From Acidimicrobiia bacterium (lineage in GTDB: Bacteria; Actinomycetota; Acidimicrobiia; Acidimicrobiales; Acidimicrobilacustridaceae): 15,700 nucleotides of DNA. Positions 6,862 to 13,306 of this stretch are shown piece after piece. A program made the position numbers and the translations under genes. The stretch covers positions 1 through 15,700 of the forward strand of contig VERC01000021.1 of the NCBI GenBank assembly GCA_018882825.1, read 5' to 3'. Position 1 is the stretch's first letter; each line of letters opens with the position of its first letter. The notes beneath the pieces are model-generated. The model made no database searches. It had not been told where the DNA came from and saw only the letters and a program-made list of their open reading frames with translations.

Positions 6862-7974
6862 TCAGGGAACGAGACTGAGGAACACGAAAGCGGCGAACAC
6901 GGCGAGATGTTGCGCCCCCTGCAGCACGGTGGCGCGCCCCGACCCGAACGTCAGCGTGCCGATCACGGCAGTGAGCGCCAGCAGCACGATGCCCGTGGGC
7001 CCGAGACCGAGCACGATCGGACCCTCCAGCCAGATCGAGGCGATGGCGATCGCCGGGATGGTCAGGCCGATACTGGCCAACGCCGATCCCAGCGAGAGGT
7101 TGAGGCTCGTCTGCATCTCGCCCCGATGGGCGGCCCGGATGGCGGCGACAGATTCGGGCAGGAGGATCATCACGGCGATGACCACGCCCACGAACGCCTG
7201 TGGGGCGCCGAACCACGCCACCGTCTCCTCGATCCGCGGCGCCAGCACCTTGGCCAGACCGATCACACCCACGAGACTCACGACGAGGAGCGTCGACCGG
7301 GACAACAGCCCGTCCATGCGGCCATCGCGCGGTTCGCGTGCCGTCACGTGGGCCAGTTCGTCGTCGGCCTCGTCATCGAGCGCATCAGGGGACAGGAACA
7401 TCCACCGATGTCGGATCGTCTGCACGAACACGAACACCGAGTAGACGACGAAGGCGGACACGGCGGCGAAGGCGAACTGTGAACCGGTGAAGGTGTTGCC
7501 CTCGGAACTGGACGTGAACGTGGGCAGCACGAGTGCCAGTGTGGCGATCGTCATCACCGTGCCGAGCAGGGCATTGGCGCCCTGCTCGCTGAATCGCACG
7601 ATGTGCTCCCGTCGGGAGCGCACGATGATGGAGAGCCCGACGACCCCGTTGCACACGATCATGATGGCGGCGAAAACCGTGTCGCGAGCGAGCATCGATG
7701 TCGACTCGGGCTTGGTGATCATGAGCATGAGGACCAGCGACACTTCGATGACCGTGACGGCGAGGGCCAGCACGAGGGTCCCGAACGGTTCGCCGACTCG
7801 ATGGGCGATCGCCTCGGCGTGGCCGACGGCGATGATGACCAGCGCCACATGCAGCACGGCCAGCAGCACGGCGAGGGCCGGCGCCGGAGTCGAGCCGAAC
7901 GTGAACAGCACGACGACCAGTCCCACTGCCGGCAGGACGATCGATGAGGCGGTGCCGATTCGATCGGTGGTCAT
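6862..7974 (-). CDS. chaA: ChaA-type Ca2+(Na+/K+)/H+ antiporter
   Basis: A 370-residue polytopic membrane protein with about ten or eleven hydrophobic segments, close to the 366 residues of E. coli ChaA. Hallmarks of the family are HAEAIAHRVGEPFGTLVLAL followed by AVTVIEVSL in the first half, and LPESVAAIRAA...NLSLGSALASIGLTIP in the second: the two conserved acidic-helix repeats of Ca2+/cation antiporters. An acidic cytoplasmic loop (DALDDEADDELAH) separates the halves. The start is ATG 7974, overlapping the TGA of the upstream methyltransferase gene (ATGA, 7971-7974); an open frame extending to 8199 in this frame lies inside that gene and reads as Arg-rich noise. It likely exports Ca2+ or Na+/K+ in exchange for protons at the plasma membrane. 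Co-transcription with a methyltransferase is unexplained. Confidence 0.87.
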   Translation of the reverse strand: MTTDRIGTASSIVLPAVGLVVVLFTFGSTPAPALAVLLAVLHVALVIIAVGHAEAIAHRVGEPFGTLVLALAVTVIEVSLVLMLMITKPESTSMLARDTVFAAIMIVCNGVVGLSIIVRSRREHIVRFSEQGANALLGTVMTIATLALVLPTFTSSSEGNTFTGSQFAFAAVSAFVVYSVFVFVQTIRHRWMFLSPDALDDEADDELAHVTAREPRDGRMDGLLSRSTLLVVSLVGVIGLAKVLAPRIEETVAWFGAPQAFVGVVIAVMILLPESVAAIRAAHRGEMQTSLNLSLGSALASIGLTIPAIAIASIWLEGPIVLGLGPTGIVLLALTAVIGTLTFGSGRATVLQGAQHLAVFAAFVFLSLVP

Positions 7975-8993
7975 GGCCGGGGAGCGAACAGGTAGTGGGC
8001 CACGAACCATTCGTCGCCGTGGTCGAACTCGAACAACGTGGCGCAGGCGAGGAAGAACATCCGCCACCGCTGGAACCAGATCGGCCCGTCGGCCCCATAG
8101 GTGCGGTTCATCACCGACATGACCTCGGTGCGTCGATCGTCGTGACGCTCCAGCCAGTGGCGCAGTGTGCGGCCGTAGTGCGAGCCGTTCACCTTCCATC
8201 GATCGACGAGGTCCATGACGTCGAGCTCGGGGAGCAGGTCCCAGGACGGCATGGTGCCGCCGGTGAAGAAGTGTGTCGTCATCCAGTCCGCCTCACTACG
8301 AGTCTCGAACGGGTAGCACGAGTCCCGGTTGACGAAGATGTGCACGAACAGTCGACCGTCCGGCTCCAGCCAGTTGGAGATCCGTTCCAACAGGAGCGCA
8401 TGGTTGCGCACGTGCTCCATCATCTCGACGCTCACGATCCGGTCGAAGCGGTCTGTGGGAGCGAAGTCGTTGATGTCGGCGGTGACGACCTCGACGTTGG
8501 TGATGCCCTCATCGGCACAACGGGCCTCGATGTCGAGTCGCTGGGCGTTCGAGTTGGACACCGCCGTCACCGAGCACCCGGGGAACCGACGAGCGATCCA
8601 CAGTGACAGTGACCCCCAACCGCAACCGAGATCGAGCACGCGCATGCCGTCGGTGATGCCGGCCCGTTCGACGGTGAGGTCGAGCATCGCCTCCTCGGCC
8701 TCGGCCAGGCTCTCGGTACCCATCGGGTAGAGCACACTCGAGTACTTGCGTTGCGGTCCCAGCACCAGATGGAAGTACTCGGGCGGCAGTTCGTAGTGCT
8801 GTTCGTTGGCCCGATCGGTGGCGATGGCCACCGGGCCCTGACGGCAGGTGGCGAGGTAGGCGGCCTGCACTCCGGTTCGATTCGCCCGCCGCGCCGTGGT
8901 GCGACGGCGACGACACAACAGCCACATCGCCATTCCGAGCGTACGGTCGTCGAAACACCCTCGTTCGGCGGCGTCGATCACACGCTGCAGCAC
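7971..8993 (-). CDS. CFA-synthase/coclaurine-N-methyltransferase-like SAM-dependent methyltransferase
   Basis: A 340-residue class I methyltransferase. VLDLGCGWG at 119-127 is the SAM-binding motif. NEQHYELPPEYF (63-74) and KYSSVLYP (83-90) are characteristic of the cyclopropane-fatty-acid-synthase-like group, and SVEMMEHV follows. The C-terminal half carries FFTGGTMPS, WKVNGSHYGRTL and a WFVAHYLF end, which resembles plant coclaurine N-methyltransferase more than E. coli Cfa; the N-terminal lipid-binding domain of Cfa is replaced by about 60 basic residues. The start is GTG 8993, backed by GGAGG (plus 8999-9003) five bases away. It may cyclopropanate or methylate a membrane fatty acid, or methylate an amine; the sequence does not decide. 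It overlaps the antiporter gene by 4 bases. Confidence 0.83.
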   Translation of the reverse strand: MLQRVIDAAERGCFDDRTLGMAMWLLCRRRRTTARRANRTGVQAAYLATCRQGPVAIATDRANEQHYELPPEYFHLVLGPQRKYSSVLYPMGTESLAEAEEAMLDLTVERAGITDGMRVLDLGCGWGSLSLWIARRFPGCSVTAVSNSNAQRLDIEARCADEGITNVEVVTADINDFAPTDRFDRIVSVEMMEHVRNHALLLERISNWLEPDGRLFVHIFVNRDSCYPFETRSEADWMTTHFFTGGTMPSWDLLPELDVMDLVDRWKVNGSHYGRTLRHWLERHDDRRTEVMSVMNRTYGADGPIWFQRWRMFFLACATLFEFDHGDEWFVAHYLFAPRP

Positions 8994-9050
8994 GTCGTCC
9001 TCCGCACTCGGCCTGTGTTCACGCTATCGGTGGCCAGGGGGGCCCGAACG

Positions 9051-9087
9051 CGAGAGGGCCCGGAGTCGGCGACCCCGGGCCCTCTCG
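9051..9087 (-). terminator. Strong hairpin terminator downstream of the fasciclin gene
   Basis: CGAGAGGGCCCGG (9051-9063) and CCGGGCCCTCTCG (9075-9087) form a perfect 13-bp GC-rich stem with an 11-base loop, 17 bases past the fasciclin gene stop codon. No long T-run follows on the minus strand (CGTTCGGG), common for high-GC actinobacterial terminators. It separates the fasciclin gene from the methyltransferase/antiporter pair. Confidence 0.75.
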
Positions 9088-9104
9088 GAATCGGCAAGCT
9101 GACG

Positions 9105-9644
9105 TCAGGGAAGGAGCACGCCGTCGATCACGTGGATCACGCCGTTGCTGCCGACGATGTCGGTCGACACGACGTTCACGGTGTTGCCCTTGGCGTCGGT
9201 GATCGACACCTTGCCGTTGTTCACGTTCACGGTGAACTCGGCACCGTTGACGGTCTTCACCTTGCCCGGCTTCACGTCCTCGGCCAGTACCTCACCGGCC
9301 ACCACGTGGTAGGTGAGGATCGACTTCAACTGTTCCGGCGTCAGCGAGGCCAACGTGCCCGCAGGCAGCTTGGCGAAGGCGGCGTTGGTGGGAGCGAAGA
9401 TGGTGAACGGTCCCTTGCCCGACAACGTGTCGACCAGGCCGGCGGTCTTGACCGCACCGACGAGGGTCGAGAAATCGGCGTTGCCCGACGCGATCTCGAC
9501 CAGGTTCTTGGCGGCGATGGTGGTCGACGATTTGGCCGTGGTGTCGCTCGAACTCGACTTCGAGTCACTGCTGCAGGCCACGGTGCCGAGGGTGAGGGCG
9601 GCGGCGACGGCGATGCCGCCGACCAGGGTGAGGGGACGACGCAT
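9105..9644 (-). CDS. Fasciclin (FAS1)-domain lipoprotein
   Basis: A 179-residue exported lipoprotein. Residues 1-24 form the signal ([10 protein letters not shown], hydrophobic core, lipobox TVAC with Cys24). A Ser/Thr/Lys-rich linker runs to about 45, and one FAS1 domain fills the rest: [24 protein letters not shown] (H1 box), LTYHV, and [12 protein letters not shown] (H2 box) at the very end. This matches the small mycobacterial MPT70/MPT83-type secreted FAS1 proteins in layout. Such domains mediate adhesion or ligand binding at the cell surface. The start at ATG 9644 is fixed by AAGGAG (plus 9652-9657) seven bases upstream; the longer open frame to 10067 reads as Arg-rich noise before this Met. 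A 15-base palindrome lies 30 bases upstream. Confidence 0.92.
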   Translation of the reverse strand: MRRPLTLVGGIAVAAALTLGTVACSSDSKSSSSDTTAKSSTTIAAKNLVEIASGNADFSTLVGAVKTAGLVDTLSGKGPFTIFAPTNAAFAKLPAGTLASLTPEQLKSILTYHVVAGEVLAEDVKPGKVKTVNGAEFTVNVNNGKVSITDAKGNTVNVVSTDIVGSNGVIHVIDGVLLP

Positions 9645-10015
9645 TGGAATGCTCCTTGGGGGGATTCGGGGGGAGGGGTGCTGCACCCCCACTGTCGGGA
9701 ATCGAGAGGGTCGGCGCCGTCCACCAACCACACGAACAGGTCGCCGGGGGCAGCCACGGGGGTGGCCGCGGCGCGGCCGGAGTTCCAGAACTTCGCATCG
9801 GTCACCTCGAGCAGTTTCGGCGGCTCGATGACGGGGCCGCCGACGAAGCCCGGGCTGGTGAGCGTGACCGTGCCGTGAGCGTCGGTGACCGCCAGCGGGC
9901 ATCCCGTCGTCCGTTCGGCCAGTTCCAGCAATGCTGCCGCCGACGGATCGGCGGTGAGGATCCGCATGAACTCGGCGTACATCTCCCGCCACTCGGTGAG
10001 GACTCGACGATCCAT
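9341..10015 (-). CDS. Unknown ORF running into the fasciclin gene
   Basis: ATG 10015 is preceded by GGGAGGG (plus 10021-10027) five bases away. Residues 1 to about 112 look like a real soluble protein: balanced composition, GC-rich third codon positions, an N-terminal helix ([13 protein letters not shown]), then [19 protein letters not shown], faintly like a PAS/GAF-type strand pattern. From about residue 113 the translation becomes Pro/Ser/Arg-rich, and from residue 124 to the stop at 9341 it lies inside the fasciclin gene in another frame. Both other frames are also open there, so no frameshift gives an early stop. Possibilities: a true about 300-base overlap, a damaged gene that lost its stop, or the C-terminal tail being tolerated junk. 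No family recognised. Confidence 0.5.
   Translation of the reverse strand: MDRRVLTEWREMYAEFMRILTADPSAAALLELAERTTGCPLAVTDAHGTVTLTSPGFVGGPVIEPPKLLEVTDAKFWNSGRAAATPVAAPGDLFVWLVDGADPLDSRQWGCSTPPPESPQGAFQCVVPSPWSAASPSPPPSPSAPWPAAVTRSRVRATPRPNRRPPSPPRTWSRSRRATPISRPSSVRSRPPAWSTRCRARDRSPSSLPPTPPSPSCLRARWPR
9675..9689. promoter_or_regulatory. 15-base palindrome upstream of the fasciclin gene
   Basis: GGGGTGC, one central T, GCACCCC: 7-bp arms, 30 bases before the fasciclin start codon and just before its ribosome site. It could be an operator or, as RNA, a short hairpin. It is flanked by runs of six G on its left (plus strand). Confidence 0.4.
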
Positions 10016-10083
10016 GTGTTCCCTCCCTGCGCCGGTGCGCCCGACGTCCGTCCGCTGCCCGCAGCATCGTCGCCGCCGCCAGC

Positions 10084-10092
10084 GGGGGGGGG
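10084..10092. repeat. Run of nine G residues upstream of the unknown ORF
   Basis: A G9 homopolymer on the plus strand lies 69 bases upstream of the unknown ORF start, outside coding sequence. Long single-base runs slip during replication, so this could vary expression of the downstream gene, or could be a sequencing error site. Confidence 0.6.
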
Positions 10093-10110
10093 AACCTCGA
10101 TCGCCCAGTT

Positions 10111-10125
10111 GGAGCGAATCGCTCC
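10111..10125. promoter_or_regulatory. 15-base palindrome after the YqjF gene
   Basis: GGAGCGA, central A, TCGCTCC: 7-bp arms, 33 bases past the YqjF-like gene stop and about 95 bases upstream of the unknown ORF. As RNA it would form a 5-bp stem with a 5-base loop. It could be an operator or a weak terminator; it has the same 7-1-7 layout as the palindrome at 9675-9689 but a different sequence. Confidence 0.35.
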
Positions 10126-10158
10126 GGTGCGTTCGTCGTCCCGGTGTGAACGATGCCG

Positions 10159-10827
10159 TCAGGCCCAGCGAGGACGACCGACGCGGACCTTCACCGACGG
10201 AGCATGGTGGAGCAGCGCGGGACCGTCGAGCACGCCGGCCAGGGTGCCGGCGATGCCGGTGTCGGTCTCGACGGCCTCGGCGGTGTGGAGGGGCCATCGC
10301 TCGTGATCGACCGGTGCGGTCAGCAGCCGGCCGGCCAGTGGCGTGCGGGCGTAGAGCCGCCACCGACCGGTGAGGAAGTGATCGAGGTCGGTCGGCTCGG
10401 CGATCGCCTCACCCACCCGCAGGGTCATCGAACCGGAGGCCTGATCGGGCCAACGTCGACGCACCGACCACGAGTGCAATGTGCGGGAGTGGGAGGACTC
10501 GATCGTCGCGGTGCAGTAGGGCAGGGCGAAGACGGTGCGGGCCACCCAGGTGGGCAGACGGTTGGGGATGTCGAGCGAGTAGAACCACACACCCGGCCCG
10601 TGCCGGCCCGTGACGTAGGTACGCACGTTGAACTCCGGGAACCGGGCCGTGGTGGGCACCGCGGGCAGGCCGGTCAGACGCAGGTCGCACATCTCGAAGC
10701 CCACCAACGACACCCACGCGGCACCGTCAAAGGTGTCGACCTCGACGCCCTGGGGGAGCGTCGCTCGCAACAGACGGGGGTCGACGGGCCAATGGGCGAA
10801 ACTCACGTCTCGCCACGTCTGTCGCAT
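10159..10827 (-). CDS. YqjF-family (DUF2071) protein
   Basis: About 222 residues starting [17 protein letters not shown], the usual opening of DUF2071/YqjF proteins. [19 protein letters not shown], a LTGRWRLYA block and VDHERWPLH are the family's conserved motifs, in the usual order. The function of the family is not established; the fold resembles acetoacetate decarboxylase-like proteins. ATG 10827 is preferred because the family begins here; GTG 10881 in the same frame would add 18 residues and overlap the upstream membrane-protein gene by 29 bases. It follows two tiny membrane proteins with a 25-base gap, so it is probably co-transcribed with them. Confidence 0.82.
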   Translation of the reverse strand: MRQTWRDVSFAHWPVDPRLLRATLPQGVEVDTFDGAAWVSLVGFEMCDLRLTGLPAVPTTARFPEFNVRTYVTGRHGPGVWFYSLDIPNRLPTWVARTVFALPYCTATIESSHSRTLHSWSVRRRWPDQASGSMTLRVGEAIAEPTDLDHFLTGRWRLYARTPLAGRLLTAPVDHERWPLHTAEAVETDTGIAGTLAGVLDGPALLHHAPSVKVRVGRPRWA

Positions 10828-10852
10828 CACGGGACGCCGGATGGGAGTCCCC

Positions 10853-10984
10853 TCAGGCGCGAGCGCTGCTGCCCTCGTCACCCTTCGACCACTTGCTGAA
10901 CGACAACATGCCGTAGACGAGAACTCCGACGAACACGATCAGGGTGACGGCCCCGCCGGCGATGAACAGCCCGGTCTCGGTCAT
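10853..10984 (-). CDS. Small single-span membrane protein (43 aa)
   Basis: MTETGLFIAGGAVTLIVFVG begins a 43-residue protein with one hydrophobic helix (about residues 5-28) and a charged C-terminal tail (SKWSKGDEGSSARA), probably cytoplasmic. Its ATG 10984 overlaps the TGA of the upstream membrane-protein gene (ATGA, 10981-10984), which is good evidence that it is translated. No family recognised. The tight coupling to a second small membrane protein suggests the two form a complex. Confidence 0.65.
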   Translation of the reverse strand: MTETGLFIAGGAVTLIVFVGVLVYGMLSFSKWSKGDEGSSARA

Positions 10985-11193
10985 CGCCGCGACTCCCGTC
11001 CGCTCATCATCAGTGCGCCCATCGACAGGATCGAGGGCACCCAGATGCCGACGAACACGCCGTTGAGGCGACCGTTCACATCGTCCCCGGCGGCGAAATA
11101 GAGGACGATGCTCAGCACCATGCTCAGGAACGCGGCCAGGAACAGACTTCCCTTGAGGACGACATCCGGTTTCAACGGCACCTCCACGTGCAC
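10981..11193 (-). CDS. Small two-span membrane protein (about 70 aa)
   Basis: A protein of about 66-70 residues with two hydrophobic helices (about residues 13-34 and 44-63), a short loop FAAGDDVNGRLNG between them, and an Arg-rich tail. All candidate starts are GTG (11193, 11187, 11181) and none has a strong ribosome site, so the N-terminus is uncertain. It overlaps the 43-residue membrane-protein gene by 4 bases. No family recognised. The gene lies 36 bases downstream of the mycothiol-isomerase-family gene stop and may belong to the same transcript. Confidence 0.65.
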   Translation of the reverse strand: MHVEVPLKPDVVLKGSLFLAAFLSMVLSIVLYFAAGDDVNGRLNGVFVGIWVPSILSMGALMMSGRESRR

Positions 11194-11229
11194 TTCGGAA
11201 CGAGGGGGTCAACCACCGTCGCGGCGAAC

Positions 11230-11904
11230 CTATTCCCCCCGCTCGCCCAGCGAGGTGATCGGGAGCGGGAGATGGTCATCGAGCAGTCGCACGTAGGGCA
11301 TGACGTCCGACGAGTCACCCAGTGCGCGCAACTCCTCCTCGGTGCGGCGGCTGTAGAGCACGCGTACCGCCTCCCAAGGGGAGACCTCGAGGACCCAGCC
11401 CGTCGGCGCGTCATGCGATCGCCACACCCCGTTCGTGTGGCGGACCTCGATGGCGCCGAGACCGCGTCGTTCCAGTTCGGGCACGCACGACTGCAGCGCC
11501 CGGGGCACGAACACGGCACCGTCGAGCACCGAATGGTCGGCTCGCCCCAGCGCCCCGCGCAGATCGTGTTCGTGCACGACAAGGTCGTCGAGCAGTACGC
11601 CACCCCCGCCGGACACCATGGCGGCGATGGTGTCGTCGACCGACTCCCATTCGGCGGCCAGTTCCTCGATCGGGTGATCGGCCCGGGAGGCCCGGATGGC
11701 GTCGAGCCACGCGTCGAGGTCGTCACCGGGAAGATCGCCGGCTGCGATGGCGGCGGGCATCGACACGCAGTGGGCGACGAGGTCGTGCGCCGACCACTCG
11801 GGACAGGCGGGCACGGTGACGCGCCGGGCCTCGGTGCCGACGTCGGTCATCAGTTGCAGCATGCGGGCGCGGGCGTCCCGGTACAGCGCGAGTGGATCGG
11901 TCAT
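11230..11904 (-). CDS. Mycothiol-dependent maleylpyruvate isomerase-family (DinB-like) protein
   Basis: A 224-residue protein of the four-helix DinB/MDMPI family. CPEWSAHDLVAHC (34-46) holds the first metal-ligand His45. DDLVVHEHDLRGALG carries the second ligand site, Asp107 plus His111, where the reference maleylpyruvate isomerase has Glu-x3-His. It has the C-terminal extension of the actinobacterial TIGR03083 group. These proteins are mostly of unknown substrate; some use mycothiol as cofactor for isomerisation or conjugation. ATG 11904 fits the family start; the open frame continuing to 11991 lies partly in the amidohydrolase gene. The gap to that gene is 22 bases, so the two are probably co-transcribed. 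Replacement of Glu by Asp may alter metal binding. Confidence 0.8.
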   Translation of the reverse strand: MTDPLALYRDARARMLQLMTDVGTEARRVTVPACPEWSAHDLVAHCVSMPAAIAAGDLPGDDLDAWLDAIRASRADHPIEELAAEWESVDDTIAAMVSGGGGVLLDDLVVHEHDLRGALGRADHSVLDGAVFVPRALQSCVPELERRGLGAIEVRHTNGVWRSHDAPTGWVLEVSPWEAVRVLYSRRTEEELRALGDSSDVMPYVRLLDDHLPLPITSLGERGE

Positions 11905-11926
11905 CGACCCACTCTGGCAGGCTCGG

Positions 11927-13306
11927 TCACGACCCCTGCCAACGCGCCGCCACGGCTCGATGCCGCCCGAGCATCTCGTCGATGCGGGCATCGACCAACA
12001 GGCCGTTGGTCACCACCGGACGTCCGGCGATGATCGTGTCGCGGGCCGACACCGGTCCACAGCGCAGCCACGCCTCGATGGGATCGGCGAGGGCGCCGGC
12101 GAACCGCACGCCATCGAGGGCCCACACGGCGACGTCGCCCGCAGCGCCGGGTGCCAGCACACCGATCTCGCCGGTGCGACCCAGGCAGGCAGCTCCGCCG
12201 AGGGTGGCCAACTCGAGGGCGTCACGAGCCTGCATCGAGGAGGGACCCGTTCGCAGTCGGCCCTGGAGCATGGCGGTACGGGCCTCCATCCACAGCGAGG
12301 CCGAGTCGACCGACGACGATCCATCGCACCCGAGGCCGACGGGCACCCCGGCGGCGCGGTACTCGGTGACCGGGGCCAGGCCGACGCCGAGGATCATGTT
12401 GGAACTGGGGCAGTGGGCCACTCCGGTTCCCCAGCGAGCGAGGCGTTCGATCTCGGCCGCGTTCGGGTGGACGCAGTGGGCGACCCACGAACGATCCGAT
12501 CCCCAACCGACCTCCTCGAACAGTTCGATCGGGCGACACCCGTAGACGTCCCGGCAGTAGACGTCCTCGTCGACGTCCTCGGCCAGATGGGTGTGCAGGC
12601 GCACATCGAGGCGTTCGGCCAGCTCGGCCGTCGAGCGCATCAGTTCGGGCGTCACCGAGAACGGCGAGCACGGGGCCAGCGCCACCTGCACCATGGCCAG
12701 AGGTGAGCGTTCGTGATGCTGTGCCACCAGTCGTTCTGAATCGGCGAGGATCTCGTCGTCGGTCTGCACCACGCTGTCGGGTGGGAGCCCGCCGTCCTTC
12801 TGGGAGCGACTCATCGAGCCGCGCGTGGCGTGGAACCGGAACCCGAACTCGCGTGCCGCGGTGATCTCGGCGGTGATGAGGTCGCCCCCACCGCGCGGAT
12901 GCACGTAGAGGTGATCCATGGTGGTGGTGCATCCGCCGAGGGCGAGTTCGGCGAACCCGACCCAAGCCGAGAGGTAGGCCGCCTCCTCGTCGAGATGGGC
13001 CCAGATCGGGTACAGCGTCGTCAACCACTCGAACAAGGTGCCGCGCGTCGCCGGGGGCAGGGCGCGTGTGAGGTTCTGGTAGATGTGATGGTGGGTGTTC
13101 ACCAGACCAGGGGTGACGAGGCACCCCTCGGCCCGGATCGTCCGCGTGGCCGCCGGCTCGGTGCCGCGCCCGCCGACACCGACGACGGCACCGTCGGAGA
13201 TGGCCACCCAACCGCCGCGCAGTTCGGTCCGTTCGTCGTCACAGGTGGCGAGGAGTTCGGCACCGGCGACGAGCAGGTCGACGGTGGTCGCAGGATCGAT
13301 GGTCAT
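11927..13306 (-). CDS. 8-oxoguanine deaminase-like amidohydrolase
   Basis: A 459-residue amidohydrolase of the AtzA/TrzN/SsnA group. Metal and catalytic residues are present: HxH at His72/His74 in NTHHHIYQNLTRALP, His240 and Glu243 in LHTHLAED, His277 in VAHCVHPN and Asp328 in GLGCDGSSSVD. The stretch THHHIYQNLTRALPPA, LFEWLTTLYPIW and APCSPFSVT match what I recall of Pseudomonas 8-oxoguanine deaminase. That enzyme hydrolyses 8-oxoguanine to urate and ammonia in the cytoplasm. The start is ATG 13306, overlapping the TGA of the PLP-enzyme gene (ATGA, 13303-13306). Related triazine hydrolases and other purine deaminases are the alternatives; superfamily is certain, substrate moderately so. Confidence 0.82.
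   Translation of the reverse strand: MTIDPATTVDLLVAGAELLATCDDERTELRGGWVAISDGAVVGVGGRGTEPAATRTIRAEGCLVTPGLVNTHHHIYQNLTRALPPATRGTLFEWLTTLYPIWAHLDEEAAYLSAWVGFAELALGGCTTTMDHLYVHPRGGGDLITAEITAAREFGFRFHATRGSMSRSQKDGGLPPDSVVQTDDEILADSERLVAQHHERSPLAMVQVALAPCSPFSVTPELMRSTAELAERLDVRLHTHLAEDVDEDVYCRDVYGCRPIELFEEVGWGSDRSWVAHCVHPNAAEIERLARWGTGVAHCPSSNMILGVGLAPVTEYRAAGVPVGLGCDGSSSVDSASLWMEARTAMLQGRLRTGPSSMQARDALELATLGGAACLGRTGEIGVLAPGAAGDVAVWALDGVRFAGALADPIEAWLRCGPVSARDTIIAGRPVVTNGLLVDARIDEMLGRHRAVAARWQGS

Noticed and set aside
6862..8199. Antiporter gene starting at 8199
   Set aside because: The extra 75 residues are Arg-rich and lie inside the methyltransferase gene; ATG 7974 overlaps its stop and matches ChaA length.
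9565..9798. 77-codon open frame in the third minus-strand frame between the unknown ORF and the fasciclin gene
   Set aside because: Pro/Arg/Ser-rich low-complexity translation with no ribosome site; a shadow of the two genes.
9105..10067. Extended fasciclin open frame starting at 10067
   Set aside because: The extra 141 residues are Arg/His-rich noise; the lipoprotein signal and AAGGAG site fix the start at 9644.
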